Assembly (NCBI RefSeq): GCF_030913365.1
Contig: NZ_CP133160.1
Location: 1,753,501-1,817,500 of the forward strand
DNA: 64,000 nucleotides
Direction: 5' to 3'
From: Stenotrophomonas sp. 24(2023)
Lineage (GTDB): Bacteria; Pseudomonadota; Gammaproteobacteria; Xanthomonadales; Xanthomonadaceae
In this document: positions 63,732 through 64,000 of the stretch, piece by piece
Position numbering within the stretch: the stretch's first letter is position 1
How the letters are laid out: each line of letters starts with the position of its first letter
Program-made: the position numbers and the translations under genes
Notes under the pieces: generated by a model
What the model saw: the letters and a program-made list of their open reading frames with translations, nothing else
The model's database searches: none
Told to the model about the DNA's origin: nothing

Positions 63732-63847
63732 GTATAGTTGATCCAGGGGTACAAAGCCTGGATACGAATATAACGACTCAATTAATAAAGAGACTTACGT
63801 CTCTCGCCTTAGCCTCACGACACGTCTGATAGAACATCTCAAACGCT

Positions 63848-63874
63848 CGCTACGTCACAAGTTTTAAAAGAACA
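63848..63874 (-). promoter_or_regulatory. Spacer elements: outer stem partner and boxA-like antitermination site
   Basis: CTTGTGACGTAGCG (63848-63861, minus strand) pairs with the spacer after 23S. Just before it the transcript has TGTTCTTTTAAAA (63862-63874), close to the boxA consensus TGCTCTTTAACA used for rRNA antitermination. The remaining spacer up to the tRNA holds no gene. Confidence 0.5.
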
Positions 63875-63932
63875 CGAACCAGCCACAGTGCTGATGCGTA
63901 TATAAGATCGAATGTATGCGTCATTCAGAGAA

Positions 63933-64000
<68 letters not shown>

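Overview
The window is GC-rich chromosomal DNA of a gammaproteobacterium in the Xanthomonadaceae, most likely Stenotrophomonas (S. maltophilia group). The protein families, the order of housekeeping genes and especially many short stem-loops with a terminal GTAG (CTAC when inverted), the SMAG type of REP repeat known from S. maltophilia, support this. Gene density is high and there is no prophage, integron, insertion sequence or CRISPR array. Most of the window is core genome.

Layout. 1-8.4 kb: universal stress protein with an FNR/Clp-like site, a 53-residue membrane protein, uvrD, an FAD/NAD(P)-binding protein, cardiolipin synthase, rpmB-rpmG, and a divergent LysR regulator/RidA pair with a palindromic operator candidate. 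8.4-14.3 kb: a CzcCBA-type heavy-metal RND efflux operon preceded by a small His/Cys-rich protein. 14.3-24.3 kb: DUF885 protein, a three-gene sugar/lipid module (epimerase, glycosyltransferase 2, LAB_N membrane protein), rsmG-parA-parB, a phosphopantetheinyl transferase, exonuclease III and coniferyl-aldehyde-type dehydrogenase.

24.4-35.1 kb looks like a carbon-uptake and acetate-control neighbourhood. It holds a metabolite:H+ symporter-type MFS carrier, a DcaP-like porin, acetyl-CoA synthetase, a LuxR-type response regulator and a large transporter-fused hybrid sensor kinase. The last three match the CrbS/CrbR-acs acetate switch. Between regulator and kinase sits mntP, a manganese exporter behind a clear yybP-ykoY Mn2+ riboswitch.

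35.1-60.2 kb: a DPP11-type S46 dipeptidyl peptidase, an HscC-type Hsp70 translationally coupled to a membrane J-like protein whose HPD is RPD, tamA-tamB, glyQ-glyS (glyS with an apparent in-frame insertion), an orphan GspE/PilB-type ATPase overlapping a glutamine amidotransferase gene, a BPSS1780-type membrane protein, tatABC, a SYLF-domain protein, hemH with a coupled alpha/beta hydrolase, and a chemoreceptor with a possible sigma-28 promoter. 60.2-64 kb: REP cluster, rRNA terminator and the 3' part of an rRNA operon on the minus strand (5S, 23S, tRNA-Ile cut by the window edge), with long complementary processing stems around the 23S.

I did not find an unmistakable new multi-gene system. 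The strongest leads are the interrupted acetate-switch locus, the glyS insertion, the HscC/RPD-J pair, the FNR-like stress-protein promoter and the REP doublets.
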